From the NCBI RefSeq assembly GCF_900683735.1, contig NZ_LR215979.1, forward strand, positions 992,001 through 1,056,000: a stretch of 64,000 nucleotides of DNA, given 5' to 3'. Origin of the DNA: Fusobacterium ulcerans ATCC 49185 (GTDB lineage: Bacteria; Fusobacteriota; Fusobacteriia; Fusobacteriales; Fusobacteriaceae). The notes below the pieces were generated by a model. That model was not told the origin of the DNA and made no database searches. It saw nothing but the letters and a program-made list of their open reading frames with translations. Positions 1 through 8,085 of this stretch are shown piece after piece. Position numbers and translations under genes: made by a program. Within the stretch, counting starts at the first letter, position 1. Every line of letters begins with the position of its first letter.

Positions 1-75
1 AAAACAAATGAATTTGTATTTAAAACTTTCGAAAGTTCCAAGAAACCAAAAAAAATACTAGATGAGGAGATTTTC

Positions 76-672
76 ATGAATAAAAAAGGACAGGAAGTTA
101 GATATATAAATAAAAGTGATTTAGTAAATATAAGAAAATATTTTAAAGAAAATAAAAAAATAATAATGTTAGCATTAATCAATATAGGAGTAAATGTAGG
201 ATTAAGAATTTCAGATCTTTCTAGATTAAGATTTGAAAACATAAATGGTGATTATACAATAAGGTTAAAAGAAAAGAAAACTAAAAAAAATAGAAAAATA
301 AAGTTTAACTCTATATGTCAAAAAGCAATAAAAGAACTTAAATTTTATTATAAAGAACTAGGTTTTTCATCAGAAGAAGGTTTTTTATTTAAATCTTTGA
401 ATAGAAAGTATGTGAAGGAATTGATAGATAAACCTATTTCAACAGTAGGAATTTCTAAATACTTAAATAAAGCTAGAAAAGATTTAAATATTAGTTATCC
501 AATAGGAACTCATTCATTGAGGAAAACATGGGGACATAGAGTTTATAAAGGGACATTAGATATAGCAATAGTAATGACTATATTGAATCATTCTTCTGCC
601 AACCAAACATTAAAGTATATAGGAATAGAAGAAGATAAAATAAATAAAATTTATGAAAAGTTTGAAATTTAA
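76..672 (+). CDS. Small tyrosine recombinase (phage-integrase family)
   Basis: Catalytic domain of a tyrosine site-specific recombinase, 198 residues, with no N-terminal SAM-like core-binding domain. Visible catalytic residues are R44 (in GLRISDL), a lysine in the basic beta-hairpin around residues 67-73, H146xxR149 (HSLR), H172 (LNHSS) and the nucleophile Y181 (TLKYIGI), so the full R-K-H-R-H-Y set is present. The length matches stand-alone invertases such as FimB and FimE (about 200 residues) better than phage integrases (300-400 residues). The ATG follows a GAGGAG ribosome-binding site. It stands alone, with a hairpin terminator about 250 bases downstream. It could act on an invertible switch or be a relic of a mobile element; which one cannot be decided from the protein. 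Confidence 0.9.
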   Translation: MNKKGQEVRYINKSDLVNIRKYFKENKKIIMLALINIGVNVGLRISDLSRLRFENINGDYTIRLKEKKTKKNRKIKFNSICQKAIKELKFYYKELGFSSEEGFLFKSLNRKYVKELIDKPISTVGISKYLNKARKDLNISYPIGTHSLRKTWGHRVYKGTLDIAIVMTILNHSSANQTLKYIGIEEDKINKIYEKFEI

Positions 673-1094
673 TAAATTTAGTAATAAGAAAAAGTTGTAG
701 TAAGTAAAAAGTTAACATAAATGGAAATTATAAAATAGCAAGAAAAATATTTTAAATTCTTTATCATTTAACCAATAAATAAAAACTGATGAACATAAAA
801 AAATTAATAATCAAAAAATTTGGGTTATTAAAGAGTTATATTGAAGGATTAGAAAAGAAATATATAAAATAGATTTTAGATTTGGATAAAACCTTCCTTA
901 AAATTTAATAGATTAGGAAAAGAAGCTTTTAATTCTATTATTAGCTTCTTTTTTATTTTAATTTTTTTATATAAAATAAAAACGTAACAAAGAATTATAT
1001 TATACCTCTATATTTTTATGAAAAACTAAATAGTAAATTTATATGGTATAATATTTTATATATTAAAACTATTTTAATAAAAGGGGATTGATTT
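673..1094. other. Intergenic region with one terminator and a repeated flank
   Basis: No convincing coding sequence. It contains the terminator at 918-956. Its right part (973-1042) has a diverged second copy at 49094-49163, which marks the left edge of an accessory module. Confidence 0.6.
918..956 (+). terminator. Rho-independent terminator
   Basis: A 10-bp stem, AAAAGAAGCT (918-927) with AGCTTCTTTT (943-952), runs into a T tract. It probably ends transcription from the recombinase gene. Confidence 0.7.
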
Positions 1095-2149
1095 ATGGAG
1101 CTATATCATTATGAAAATGAAACTATCAAAACAGAAATAGTATAAAATCTAAAATTAATGATGAAGAAATAGAACTGAAACAAATAGATTTCTCCAATAT
1201 ATAAATGTTTCTCAAAAAAGGAGTATTTATTATAACTGGATATTTGAGAGGAGAAGATGAAAAGAATCTTGCAGAGATTATGAAATTAAATAAATGGAGC
1301 ATGATTACAGGAATATCTAAAGAATCTCTGAGAGATATTGAAATTAAAATATCAAGAAATGGCTATGTGTTAAGACATTTAATATTTGAAGGGTATTTAT
1401 CCTCTTATAATGAAACATATGACAATGTAAAAGGTTATAGATTTCATTTTATTTTGAGGGAACACAAAAAAATAAATAGAGAAGGGGCATATATAAGAAC
1501 TGTAACATTAAAAGGTGTAAAAGGTGATATGATAATAATGCCACATGACTTTAATTTTAGTCAAAGTTTGTTAAGTGGTTTAAATGGAGTTACAGGAGCT
1601 TCTTTATTAAAAGATGTTGGGATTAAACTAGCTGTAACAAGTGAGAGTAAAATAATAACAGGGGCTTTAGGATTTTATTTCATAGCACATGGAACAGGAA
1701 TGGTAAGTGAGTTCATGGCAGATGTTACTTTTGCCATAAAAAGAGAACCTGAAAAAATAGGAAGCTTTAATATGACTAGAGATTGGGTTTATCAACCATT
1801 GGGAGAATCAATAGCTCAAGAAATTAATAGAATAGTTCCTGGAATAAATATAAATAAAGATATAGGTATAGATGCTTATAATCATGCAAATTTAGCATTT
1901 TCAATTTTAACTTTAAGTGCAGATGTAGAAAAAAGTTATAGGATGTTAAAAGGGTATGAAGGAGCAGGAATCTATTATAAAGTAAAATATAGAGATACAA
2001 TAGTAAGTACATGGGGTAGAAGATTAACTGCTTACAGAGAATATGGTTCTACAACTATTAAAGCTTTACTAGGGGATCTTGGTTTTCTAGTTCCTGGAGC
2101 ATATTCAGTTAAAGAGTCCATTAAGTCAGAAATTGAAAAAAGGAAGTAA
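1095..2149 (+). pseudogene. DUF4225-like protein gene, N-terminus frameshifted
   Basis: The long open frame starts at an ATG at 1205 with no ribosome-binding site and an in-frame stop directly before it. A well-placed start exists at 1095 (AAGGGG upstream) encoding MELYHYENETIKTEI, which stops at 1145. The frame of the long part continues upstream to about 1146 with KSKINDEEIELKQIDFSNI. These pieces read as one original protein broken by a frameshift and a stop. The long part (314 residues) has a hydrophobic middle and a C-terminal region that reminds me of DUF4225 proteins (YREYGSTTIKALLGDLG, residues about 278-294), often met in accessory and effector-like loci. I am unsure of that family call. 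The small membrane gene follows 5 bases after the stop, so the two probably form a unit. Confidence 0.5.
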
Positions 2150-2154
2150 AGGAT

Positions 2155-2442
2155 ATGAAAGATAAAGAGTTTTTAATAAAAAATCTAATTATAACAGTAA
2201 TACTTTATATTATATTTAGAATATGGGGATATCATTATTCTGGAATATTTGTTCCTTTGTCACTAGGTGATTTAAAATTGTTTTTTTTCTTTTTTATAGT
2301 AATCATTATCTTACGAAGCTTTTTAGTACTTGCTCAAAATGTAACAGGAGATTTGATGGAAGGTCCATGGAGTAAAAGAATAATTTTCATAATAGTAGCA
2401 ATAGTCATGATATATTTATATAAATCTACAGGTAGAATTTAA
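2155..2442 (+). CDS. Small membrane protein, partner of the DUF4225-like gene
   Basis: A 95-residue protein with three hydrophobic segments (about residues 8-25, 38-57 and 74-88) and a conserved middle, VTGDLMEGPWSKR. An AAAGGAT element about 4 bases before the ATG serves as ribosome-binding site. It starts 5 bases after the DUF4225-like gene, so it is translated from the same message. I do not recognise the family. Its position behind a larger accessory gene would suit an immunity-type role, but that is a guess. Its 3' end occurs twice more in the window as decayed copies (4319-4443 and 49165-49214), so the unit has been duplicated and lost repeatedly. Confidence 0.65.
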   Translation: MKDKEFLIKNLIITVILYIIFRIWGYHYSGIFVPLSLGDLKLFFFFFIVIIILRSFLVLAQNVTGDLMEGPWSKRIIFIIVAIVMIYLYKSTGRI

Positions 2443-2676
2443 AATATCTTCAAAATTTTTTTGAAAATAATAGTATCTGTTTATGAAATTTTTAAGTAGG
2501 AATACCATTGTCTTTTCTTTTCAAAGTTGGAATAAATGAAGAATTGCTAATAGAAAGAATAACTGGATAATTTTAAAAATTTCCAGAAAAAATAGCTTTA
2601 TAAGATTGATTTTAAAGGACTTTAAAAGGGGAAGTCTATACAATATATACCTTTAGAATGTATGCTTTAATTATTT

Positions 2677-3117
2677 ATGGGAGGTCCAGTAAATAAATCG
2701 AGCTTCACTTTTGGAATCGCTATGATAGCGGCTGGAAACTATGCACCTCATGCTGCTGTAATGGCAGGAGGTATGGTACCGCCTTTAGGAATAGCTTTGG
2801 CAACTACATTCTTTAGAAATAAATTCACTAAAGATGAAAGAGAAGCAGGAAAAGTTTGTTATATAGTGGGACTATCATTCATAACTGAGGGAGCTATTCC
2901 ATTTGCAGCATCTGACCCAATAAGAGTTATCCCTGCAAGTGTAATAGGAGCAGCAATCGCTGGAGGACTTGGAGTATTATTACCAGCTCCTCATGGTGGA
3001 ATATTCGTTTTCCCAGTAGTTACCAATCCAGTAATGTATCTTGTATCAATAATTATTGGTTCATTAGTAACAGCCTTTATATTAGGAGCTTGGAAAAAAC
3101 CAGTGAATGAAATTTAA
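2677..3117 (+). pseudogene. fruA: Fructose PTS permease EIIC, C-terminal fragment
   Basis: 146 residues matching the last third of a fructose-family EIIC: MGGPVNKSSF at the start, then FITEGAIPFAASDP, LPAPHGGIFVFP and a final membrane helix ending GAWKKPVNEI. The EIIA, EIIB and most of the EIIC parts are missing. The sequence before MGGPVNK is non-coding, so the break lies just before that motif. It cannot transport anything alone. A second, shorter copy of the same tail lies at 5243-5368. Both probably arose from recombination at or next to an intact fruA elsewhere in the genome. Confidence 0.85.
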
Positions 3118-3314
3118 GTTATATAAAGAAAAATTTGACATATTATAAGATGAAACAAAAGATTTTAAAAAATGTCAAAAAATTATATAGTAGGATATAT
3201 TAATTTGAAAATTTGAAATAAGAAAGAGGAAATCAAAAAAATTTGCTGACAGCCATTTTTTATTAATTTTTTTATAAATAATCAAACCAATAACTAGTAA
3301 ATAGAGTAACAATG

Positions 3315-3356
3315 AAAACAGTGTATACTGCATGAGAAAAGTACACACTGTTTTTT
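3315..3356 (+). terminator. Hairpin terminator
   Basis: Stem AAAACAGTGT (3315-3324) with ACACTGTTTT (3345-3354), followed by more T. It lies after the fruA fragment and before the convergent acetyltransferase gene, and could serve both strands. Confidence 0.7.
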
Positions 3357-3398
3357 GTTTTGTCATTCTATCAAACACTATTTTTGATAGATGAAAAT

Positions 3399-3983
3399 TT
3401 ATTTATTTTCTCTCATTACTTGACAAGGATTGCCATATGCTATGCTATTGTCTGGAATATCTTTTGTAACAATGCTTCCTGCTCCAATTACAACATTATT
3501 TCCTATTGTAACACCTGGCATAATAATAGCACCACCGCCAATCCATACATTATTTCCTATTGTAACTGGAGCTGTTTGAGTTTTGCAAAATTCAAATGAA
3601 CCATCCTCTTTAGGTTTTCCAAATCGCTCTAGTGAATTTGTTGGATGAAAAGCTGTGTATATTTGTACATTTGGAGCAATTAGAGCATTATCTCCAATAT
3701 GAATGATATTATCATCTAGAAATGTACAGTTCATATTTACTTCACAATTATTTCCAAAATAAATATTATTGCCATAATCAACAAAAAATGGTGCTGTTAT
3801 CCAAAGATTTTTACCCATTCCTCCAAGTAATTCACTTAAAATCTTTTCTTTTTCTTTGGTGTTTTCAGAATTAATATTGTTATAACTCCTTACCAAATTT
3901 TTTGCCTTATGCCATTGAGATAATAGCTCAGCATCTCCACAATCATAAAGCTCTCCTGCTAACATTTTTTCTCTTTCAGTCAT
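3399..3983 (-). CDS. maa: Maltose/galactoside O-acetyltransferase family
   Basis: Left-handed beta-helix acetyltransferase of the maltose/galactoside type, transferring acetyl from acetyl-CoA to a sugar hydroxyl in the cytoplasm. The N-terminal region TEREKMLAGELYDCGD is the Maa-specific helix. The rest is hexapeptide repeats (IGNNVWIGGGAIIMPGVTIG), with the catalytic histidine expected in YTAFHPT. At 194 residues it is full length. I chose the ATG at 3983 because GGAGG lies 5 bases upstream; the frame also opens at a TTG four codons earlier that overlaps this ribosome-binding site. It is monocistronic and convergent with the fruA fragment. Physiological substrate unknown, as for most of the family. 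Confidence 0.9.
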   Translation of the reverse strand: MTEREKMLAGELYDCGDAELLSQWHKAKNLVRSYNNINSENTKEKEKILSELLGGMGKNLWITAPFFVDYGNNIYFGNNCEVNMNCTFLDDNIIHIGDNALIAPNVQIYTAFHPTNSLERFGKPKEDGSFEFCKTQTAPVTIGNNVWIGGGAIIMPGVTIGNNVVIGAGSIVTKDIPDNSIAYGNPCQVMRENK

Positions 3984-4318
3984 AATTTCCTCCAACTTCT
4001 AATTTTTAAATTTTTTTCAAATACAATCTTCTTGAACTATTTTTCAGGAAGTATCCTTAGCTCTACTTGGTTAATTATGATTTATAATTTTAGTTTATGT
4101 TCTTATTTTAACACGTTCTTCTTCTTTTTTTCTATATATTTTTGATTTTGGTGATATCCCCTTTATTATCTTCTTATAAAATATTTCATTTTTTCAAAGT
4201 TATATCATTTTTTATCTATATTTAACAGTTTCCAATTTTGCTATATTTAAAAAACAAGAAAATCTTTTTGAGAAATTTTTATTATTCCTTTGCTGAAATG
4301 TACATATAAGTTTGCCAA
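3984..4318. other. Non-coding AT-rich region
   Basis: Upstream region of the acetyltransferase gene. I see no gene; a weak hairpin lies around 4030-4055 (TTCTTG with CAGGAA). The right end borders the decayed membrane-gene tail. Confidence 0.4.
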
Positions 4319-4443
4319 GATTTTTGGTACTTGTTCAAAAGATAACTGGAGATTTGATGGAAGGCTTACAGAACAAAAGAATAATTTTTTATAGTAGTAG
4401 CAATAGTTATGATATATTTATATAAATCTACAGGAAGAATTTA
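4319..4443 (+). pseudogene. Decayed tail of the 2155-2442 membrane-protein gene
   Basis: Base-by-base similarity to 2317-2442: shared blocks include GGAGATTTGATGGAAGG, AAAAGAATAATTTT and TATATTTATATAAATCTACA, ending in the same stop. A small length change near 4390 breaks the frame and there is no start. It is a relic of a duplicated unit. Confidence 0.8.
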
Positions 4444-4598
4444 AAAACAATATTTCAATATGAAGACAAATTTTTGAACATAAATTTGAAAGTTATAAAT
4501 AGCAATTACTAGTTGCCAAAAAGTTAATTATTAGTGGTTGAATGTCAAATGAAAATTGTGATAAGATAATAATAAAGATTTTTTTAAGAGGGGATAAT

Positions 4599-5147
4599 AT
4601 GAAAAAAATAATATTTGTTTTAAGTATTCTTATTTCTAGTTTTGTTTATGGAGAGGAAAAAGCAGAAATTACTAAAAAAGTGTCTTCAGTTGTATCTGGA
4701 GCTGTATCAACTGGAAAAAATATACTGAAAGGGGTAAAAGAAGGGATAGATACTGGAAGAAAAGAAGGAACAAGTATTGATGGAGCAATGATTATATTTG
4801 ATAAGGAATCCTTAGAAAAATATATAAAGGTTTCTATAATTTCAGTAGAGAATTTACCAGATAAAAACATTGAGGATTCAGAAAATAAAATTGAATATAA
4901 AATAACACTTGGACTAAAAAATAATACTGATAAACCAGTGCGAATGACAAATCTTCAAGAAAGAGGTTCATTGCAACTTTTAGATAAAAATGGATTTGCA
5001 GTTTTTTCTTCTGGTCCTTTTGAAGATGTAACAATTCCAAAAGATGTAGCCATAAAACATAGTTTTATATTTTTAACTGATGGAGAACCAAATATTATAA
5101 AGATTTATGGAAAAGAATTTGAAGTTTTTAATAAAATATTAAGATAA
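4599..5147 (+). CDS. Secreted or periplasmic protein of unknown function
   Basis: 182 residues with a clear signal peptide (MKKIIFVLSILISSFVYG, cleavage before EEKAE). Mature part: a small amphipathic region (residues about 20-55) and a beta-rich domain (about 65-180) with YKITLGLKNNTDKPVRM, like the Ig-like folds of small lipoproteins and DUF4352-type proteins, though I cannot name the family. I chose the ATG at 4599 because AGAGGGG lies just upstream; an earlier in-frame ATG at 4542 has no ribosome-binding site and would bury the signal peptide. A hairpin at 5193-5215 probably ends the transcript. A signal-peptide remnant of similar sequence lies at 60235. Confidence 0.75.
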   Translation: MKKIIFVLSILISSFVYGEEKAEITKKVSSVVSGAVSTGKNILKGVKEGIDTGRKEGTSIDGAMIIFDKESLEKYIKVSIISVENLPDKNIEDSENKIEYKITLGLKNNTDKPVRMTNLQERGSLQLLDKNGFAVFSSGPFEDVTIPKDVAIKHSFIFLTDGEPNIIKIYGKEFEVFNKILR

Positions 5148-5192
5148 TTTATATCTATTGAAAATAAAAAAGTAAGATTTTTATAATAAAGG

Positions 5193-5222
5193 AACCTCTG
5201 CATTGTAAAGAGGTTAGTTTTA
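5193..5222 (+). terminator. Putative terminator after the secreted protein gene
   Basis: Stem AACCTCT (5193-5199) with AGAGGTT (5209-5215), then AGTTTT. The T run is short, so efficiency is uncertain. Confidence 0.5.
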
Positions 5223-5242
5223 AAAGGATATATAAATGTCTG

Positions 5243-5368
5243 CATGGTGGAATATTTGTTTTCCCAGTAGTTACCAATCCAGCAATGTATCTTGTATCAA
5301 TAATTGTTAGTTCATTAGTAGCAGCCTTTATATTAGGAGCTTGGAAAAAATCAGTGAATGAACTTTAA
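5243..5368 (+). pseudogene. fruA: Second fruA 3'-end fragment
   Basis: About 126 bases nearly identical to the 3' end of the fragment at 2677-3117 (HGGIFVFPVVTNPAMYLVS through GAWKKSVNEL and the stop), with no start. Point differences include Ser for Pro near the end. A terminator follows directly at 5382. Confidence 0.85.
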
Positions 5369-5381
5369 TATATTATAGAAG

Positions 5382-5418
5382 AAAAGACCAATCAGCTTAG
5401 TACTAATTGGTCTTTTTT
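5382..5418 (+). terminator. Terminator, copy 1 of a duplicated hairpin
   Basis: AAAGACCAAT pairs with ATTGGTCTTT and runs into TTTT. The same element with minor changes recurs at 6880-6917. Confidence 0.8.
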
Positions 5419-5468
5419 GAGTTATATATAATTGCAATTTTTTTGTTTCTAAAGAATTAATTTAGTCT

Positions 5469-6266
5469 TTAGTTTAAAATATTTAACTTTTTAAAACTTT
5501 CTCTTACTATTTCTTCTCTTTTATATAGAAGTTCAGCAGTAGGATTATCAATATTAGTGGCAAAAATAAAAATATTATCAGGAGTTTCCAACCATCCAAC
5601 AAACCACCCTATTGGAATTTCTATATTATTAGTTGCCCAGCCTGTTTTGCCATGTAATACATAGTTTGTACCCTTTTCTAAAATTGTAATATCAGCAATT
5701 TCTTCCTGATGCTTAATGTTATAAGGTAATTTTTTTTGTGCTAAAAGAGTTAATAAGTTTATCTGTTCAAATGCACTAATTTTTAAAGGGCCATGTAACC
5801 AGAAAGAATCTACTTTTGTTCCAATATTTTTATTACCATAATTTAATTTTTCAATGTTCTCTTTCATTGATTTTAAACCTATTTTTTTTGCTAATTCTTT
5901 ATAAGCAGGAACCTGAGATACTTTTATTGCATACTTTAAACTTGAATCCTTAGCCCAAGATTCAAGAAAAACTTTTTTACCATCATATTTATAAAAAACT
6001 TCATCAACATCCCTGACACTTTCAGTTTCTAATCCTATTAAGCTATTAAAAATTTTAAAAGTTGAAGCTGGATAAAATTGTTGTTCAGCTCTTTCTCTAT
6101 TATAGCCTACAAAAACATCTTTTTTTAAATCATAGACAACAAAAGTTCCATTAATATTTTGATTTTTAAATATATATTTTATTTCATCATTTTCAAAGAA
6201 CTCAGTAGCTTTTAGTTGTGGGATAAATATAAAAAATATATTTATAATCAAAAAAAATTTTTTCAT
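5469..6266 (-). CDS. blaOXA: Class D (OXA-type) beta-lactamase
   Basis: Serine beta-lactamase that hydrolyses penicillins in the periplasm. All class D motifs are visible: S68-T-F-K71 (STFK, with the carbamylatable lysine), S117-Q-V119 (SxV), Y143-G-N145, W156 in SFWLHGP, and K207-T-G209. The length of 265 residues is normal for OXA enzymes. An N-terminal hydrophobic signal (MKKFFLIINIFFIFIPQLKA) precedes the mature enzyme. The ATG has GGAGG upstream. Class D enzymes are known from Fusobacterium (FUS-1/OXA-85), and this looks like that lineage rather than the clinical OXA-48 or OXA-23 groups. It stands alone between accessory relics; the spectrum cannot be told from sequence. Confidence 0.95.
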   Translation of the reverse strand: MKKFFLIINIFFIFIPQLKATEFFENDEIKYIFKNQNINGTFVVYDLKKDVFVGYNRERAEQQFYPASTFKIFNSLIGLETESVRDVDEVFYKYDGKKVFLESWAKDSSLKYAIKVSQVPAYKELAKKIGLKSMKENIEKLNYGNKNIGTKVDSFWLHGPLKISAFEQINLLTLLAQKKLPYNIKHQEEIADITILEKGTNYVLHGKTGWATNNIEIPIGWFVGWLETPDNIFIFATNIDNPTAELLYKREEIVRESFKKLNILN

Positions 6267-6684
6267 AAAATGTTACCTCCATTAAGCTTTATATTGTTTA
6301 TATAATAAGCTATTTTTATAAAAAATACTATCTCAAAATATAATGCAAAATTTTTTGAGAGAAAGAAAATAAATATTGTAAATTGAATTTTGGAAGAGAA
6401 AAAATATAATTAAAGATACCTAATAAAATAATTAGTATATTAGTAACTGACTAACCTGAGTATTGAATTTAAGTTATTTTAATAATTGAAATTTCAGAAT
6501 AAGAAAGACTACCTAATAAAGATTGAAAACAATGATCTAGTATTTCTACTAGATATTTTAATTAATTAAATGTCTTGATTTTTATATTACAAGGAATAAA
6601 ATTATAATTAAATATTAAAAAAGGAACTTCATTAAAATATTAGAATGAAAAAGTTAGAGAGTAAATATTAGTATGAGGTGAAAT
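6267..6684. other. Intergenic region, no gene seen
   Basis: About 420 AT-rich bases between the divergent beta-lactamase gene and a 33-codon ORF. It must hold promoters for both, but no near-consensus pair stands out. Confidence 0.4.
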
Positions 6685-6786
6685 ATGGAAAAATATTTAA
6701 TAACAGGAGCAATATTAGCTGCTATGACTTTCTTAATTGTAGGAGTTGGAATAGGGGTAGGAATAGTGATATGTTTAATAATGTAA
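6685..6786 (+). CDS. 33-residue single-span membrane peptide
   Basis: Encodes MEKYLITGAILAAMTF followed by a glycine-rich helix (VGVGIGVGIVI) and ends ICLIM. A GAGGTG element 4-5 bases before the ATG supports translation. Almost the whole peptide is hydrophobic, as in small regulatory membrane peptides or toxin-like peptides; no family is recognised. The terminator at 6880 lies about 95 bases downstream. Confidence 0.5.
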   Translation: MEKYLITGAILAAMTFLIVGVGIGVGIVICLIM

Positions 6787-6879
6787 GGGTGTCTATGATA
6801 AATTTTAAGAAAAAATAAAATATAAAAAATTATAACAATAGAGAAATAATCTATAGATTATATTTAAATTATATAAAAG

Positions 6880-6917
6880 AAAAGACCAATCAGCTTATTG
6901 CTGATTAGCCTTTTTTT
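6880..6917 (+). terminator. Terminator, copy 2 of a duplicated hairpin
   Basis: AAGACCAATCAGC pairs with GCTGATTAGCCTT (one mismatch) and is followed by T. It shares GAAAAGACCAATCAGCTTA with the terminator at 5382. Confidence 0.75.
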
Positions 6918-6933
6918 AATTAAGATGATAATT

Positions 6934-7092
6934 TTAAACAGCTGAATTATTGTTAAAAATACTTGTAGGAAGAATTTTTAACCTTAAAGCTTTAGCAATA
7001 CTGTGAAAACAATCAGGGTTAAAAATAGAAAGAGCAATAGCAATTAAAAAAATTATTATAAATAAAATAATTAATACTTTTAGAATCTTCAT
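6934..7092 (-). CDS. 52-residue small membrane protein
   Basis: Begins MKILKVLIILFIIIFLIAIA, one strong membrane segment, followed by LSIFNPDCFHSIAKALRLK and a short polar tail. The ribosome-binding site, AGAGGGGGGA about 6 bases before the ATG, is among the strongest in the window, so it is very likely translated. It lies downstream of and on the same strand as the 7164-7574 gene, 71 bases away. Function unknown. Confidence 0.6.
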   Translation of the reverse strand: MKILKVLIILFIIIFLIAIALSIFNPDCFHSIAKALRLKILPTSIFNNNSAV

Positions 7093-7163
7093 AAAAATCC
7101 CCCCTCTTTTGTATCAGCAAATATTGTAACTGTTTTTTATATTATAACATAAAAAAATTGAAA

Positions 7164-7574
7164 TTATCTATTATATCCTGAGATAATAAATAATTCATTT
7201 TTAATAGTATATGGAATAGCATATGCTTCTAATATTTCTTTAAGTTTTTTTGCAGCATTTACTTTTTTAGGCTTGTCCATATATCTTTGATGTGCATAAT
7301 AATAAGGGTATATTTTTATCCAATCAATAACAAAAAAATTTCCTTTACAGATACTTTCAAATGACCAATCTCCAAAAAAGACCATATGATCTTCAAAGGG
7401 AGGTTCTTCTGGGGGAGCTTCTTCATCAAGACGTTTTAAGATGAATGGAGGTTCAAAAGGCATTTCAGTTTCCATAGCTAAGAGAAGGTCACACCATTTT
7501 GAATTACTTATTATCCTGTATAATCTTTTTTCATCTACTATTTTTTTTATTTTTCTTTTTAGAACAATATCCAA
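7164..7574 (-). CDS. DUF6678-like cytoplasmic protein
   Basis: 136 residues, no membrane segments. A WCDLLLAM segment (residues 27-34), FFGDWSFESI (66-75), VIDWIKIYP (82-90) and a C-terminal AYAIPYTIKNELFIISGY look like the small DUF6678 family, usually annotated only as hypothetical; I am moderately sure. The start is a TTG at 7574 with AAGGAG eight bases upstream; no ATG in this frame is as well placed. A proline/glutamate run (EEAPPEEPP) sits in the middle. Role unknown. Confidence 0.65.
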   Translation of the reverse strand: MDIVLKRKIKKIVDEKRLYRIISNSKWCDLLLAMETEMPFEPPFILKRLDEEAPPEEPPFEDHMVFFGDWSFESICKGNFFVIDWIKIYPYYYAHQRYMDKPKKVNAAKKLKEILEAYAIPYTIKNELFIISGYNR

Positions 7575-7741
7575 AATACCAACTCCTTCCTTTATAGTAG
7601 GAAATATATTTTTTATAACGACGAGATTATATCATAATCAAAGGGATTAATTCAAGAGTTTAAAAATGACAAGTGAATTTAATTAATAAAAAAAGAGGAA
7701 AATCATATTTTTGTAATGAGAAAAAATGAAGATACATAGCT

Positions 7742-7956
7742 GTAAATGAAATGGATATGAATGAAAGAATGTCAACAATAGGGAATAGTCTTTTAATAGG
7801 ACCTATTACATTGATATGTTCTTTTGTAACTGTTGCTTTTACAAAAGAGAAACTGCTTTTCCTGCTGATTGTGATTATATATTAGAAGCTTTAAAAAGTG
7901 AAATACAAAAAGTAAAAAATGATGATGAAGAGAAGTATGAAAACTTATTCTTTTGA
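7742..7956 (+). pseudogene. Decayed C-terminal piece of a membrane transporter-like gene
   Basis: One frame reads MDMNERMSTIGNSLLIGPIT then a hydrophobic helix; a frameshift near 7850 is needed to join it to FPADCDYILEALKSEIQKVK and a charged tail ending NDDEEKYENLFF. A membrane helix plus a charged cytoplasmic tail fits the end of a secondary transporter, but the family cannot be named. No usable start. Confidence 0.4.
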
Positions 7957-8085
7957 AATTAAGATATTAATAAAAATCATTAACGAAATTAAAAAAAAAA
8001 TTAGATTAAAAAAATTTATGATTTAGTAGAATAATATAAACTATTGTGGTACTATAAAATATACAAACAATAGGAGATAGGATAA

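Noticed and set aside
1-8085. Prophage or integrative element
   Set aside because: A recombinase and accessory relics are present, but there are no structural, replication or conjugation genes and no attachment-site repeats were found, so an intact element is not supported.
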